From the NCBI GenBank assembly GCA_020440405.1, contig JAGROF010000198.1, positions 1 through 5,519 of the forward strand: DNA of 5,519 nt. Direction: 5' to 3'. Positions 5,393-5,519 of the stretch are shown here, piece after piece. Position numbers and translations under genes: made by a program. The notes beneath the pieces are model-generated. The model was not told the DNA's origin. It saw only the letters and a program-made list of their open reading frames with translations, and did not search any database. This stretch comes from Chlamydiia bacterium. GTDB taxonomy: Bacteria > Chlamydiota > Chlamydiia > Chlamydiales > Simkaniaceae. Each line of letters opens with the position of its first letter. Position 1 is the first letter of the stretch.

Positions 5393-5463
5393 ATGGGTGA
5401 GTAAAAATAATCATTTCTCGGGAAAAAGATAGAGGGAGGGATCACTAGCCCCAATGAGGAGTG

Positions 5464-5519
5464 TGCGAAAGGGGGGACTTGAACTCCCAAGAGGTATTAC
5501 CCTCACTACCACCTCAAGG
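5464..5519 (-). tRNA. tRNA-Leu(GAG), partial (3' part only)
   Basis: Read on the - strand from 5519, the sequence gives the end of the anticodon stem, loop TTGAGGT with anticodon GAG (5515-5513), and the stem strand GGTAG. A long class II variable arm follows (GAGG/CCTC around GTAATA), then the T-arm with loop TTCAAGT, the acceptor strand CTTTCGC (5471-5465) and discriminator A at 5464. The CCTTGAGGTGGTAGTG core is the same as in E. coli tRNA-Leu(GAG) as I recall it. It should decode CUC/CUU. CCA is not encoded (CAC follows the discriminator), so it must be added after transcription. The T-stem has an A52-C62 mismatch. The 5' part is outside the window. Confidence 0.9.

Noticed and set aside
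5287..5490. Open frame on the - strand encoding about 67 residues and beginning MGVQVPPFA.
   Set aside because: Its start lies inside tRNA-Leu; the GVQVPPFA string is a familiar artefact of translating the T-arm of such tRNAs. It also runs into the 3' end of the ATPase gene and has no family features.

Overview
The window is a compact stretch of bacterial chromosome of moderate GC content, with protein genes on the + strand lying between two partial tRNA genes on the - strand. At the left edge is the 5' part of a tRNA-Arg(UCG). It is followed by recO (DNA repair), an aldehyde dehydrogenase, a large eukaryotic-type Ser/Thr protein-kinase-like membrane protein and an AAA_14/DUF4143-type ATPase. 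The right edge cuts a tRNA-Leu(GAG). I suspect a member of the Chlamydiota, perhaps an environmental lineage. The reasons are the style of the RecO protein, the near absence of Shine-Dalgarno sequences, the kinase with an odd accessory domain, and an ATPase family common in intracellular bacteria. No single feature proves this placement, so treat it as tentative.

The layout falls into two blocks. Positions 80-4033 (recO, dehydrogenase, kinase) are tightly packed, with gaps of 7 and 26 bases and no terminator between them, so they look like one transcription unit. The tRNA-Arg has a good promoter reading the opposite way that overlaps the recO start codon. The ATPase gene (4118-5341) is set apart by an 84-base gap holding two related 30-base palindromes spaced 32 bases apart, which look like a two-site operator. 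Its base composition also differs from the block before it. It converges on tRNA-Leu across 122 bases that hold one hairpin and no evident gene.

The functions do not make an obvious pathway: RecO is housekeeping, and the dehydrogenase, kinase and ATPase look accessory. Four points deserve attention. (1) The kinase carries two tandem copies of its N-lobe, the first degenerate, and the ATP-anchoring lysine is arginine in both. (2) The dehydrogenase resembles succinate-semialdehyde dehydrogenase overall, but all three residues known to hold the succinate-semialdehyde carboxylate are replaced. (3) The ATPase gene has a paired palindromic control region and its own winged-helix segment, which suggests autoregulation. 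(4) The 3' end of the kinase gene is extremely poor in G on the coding strand (11 G against 84 C in 180 bases), resembling a Rho-loading sequence at the end of the first block.
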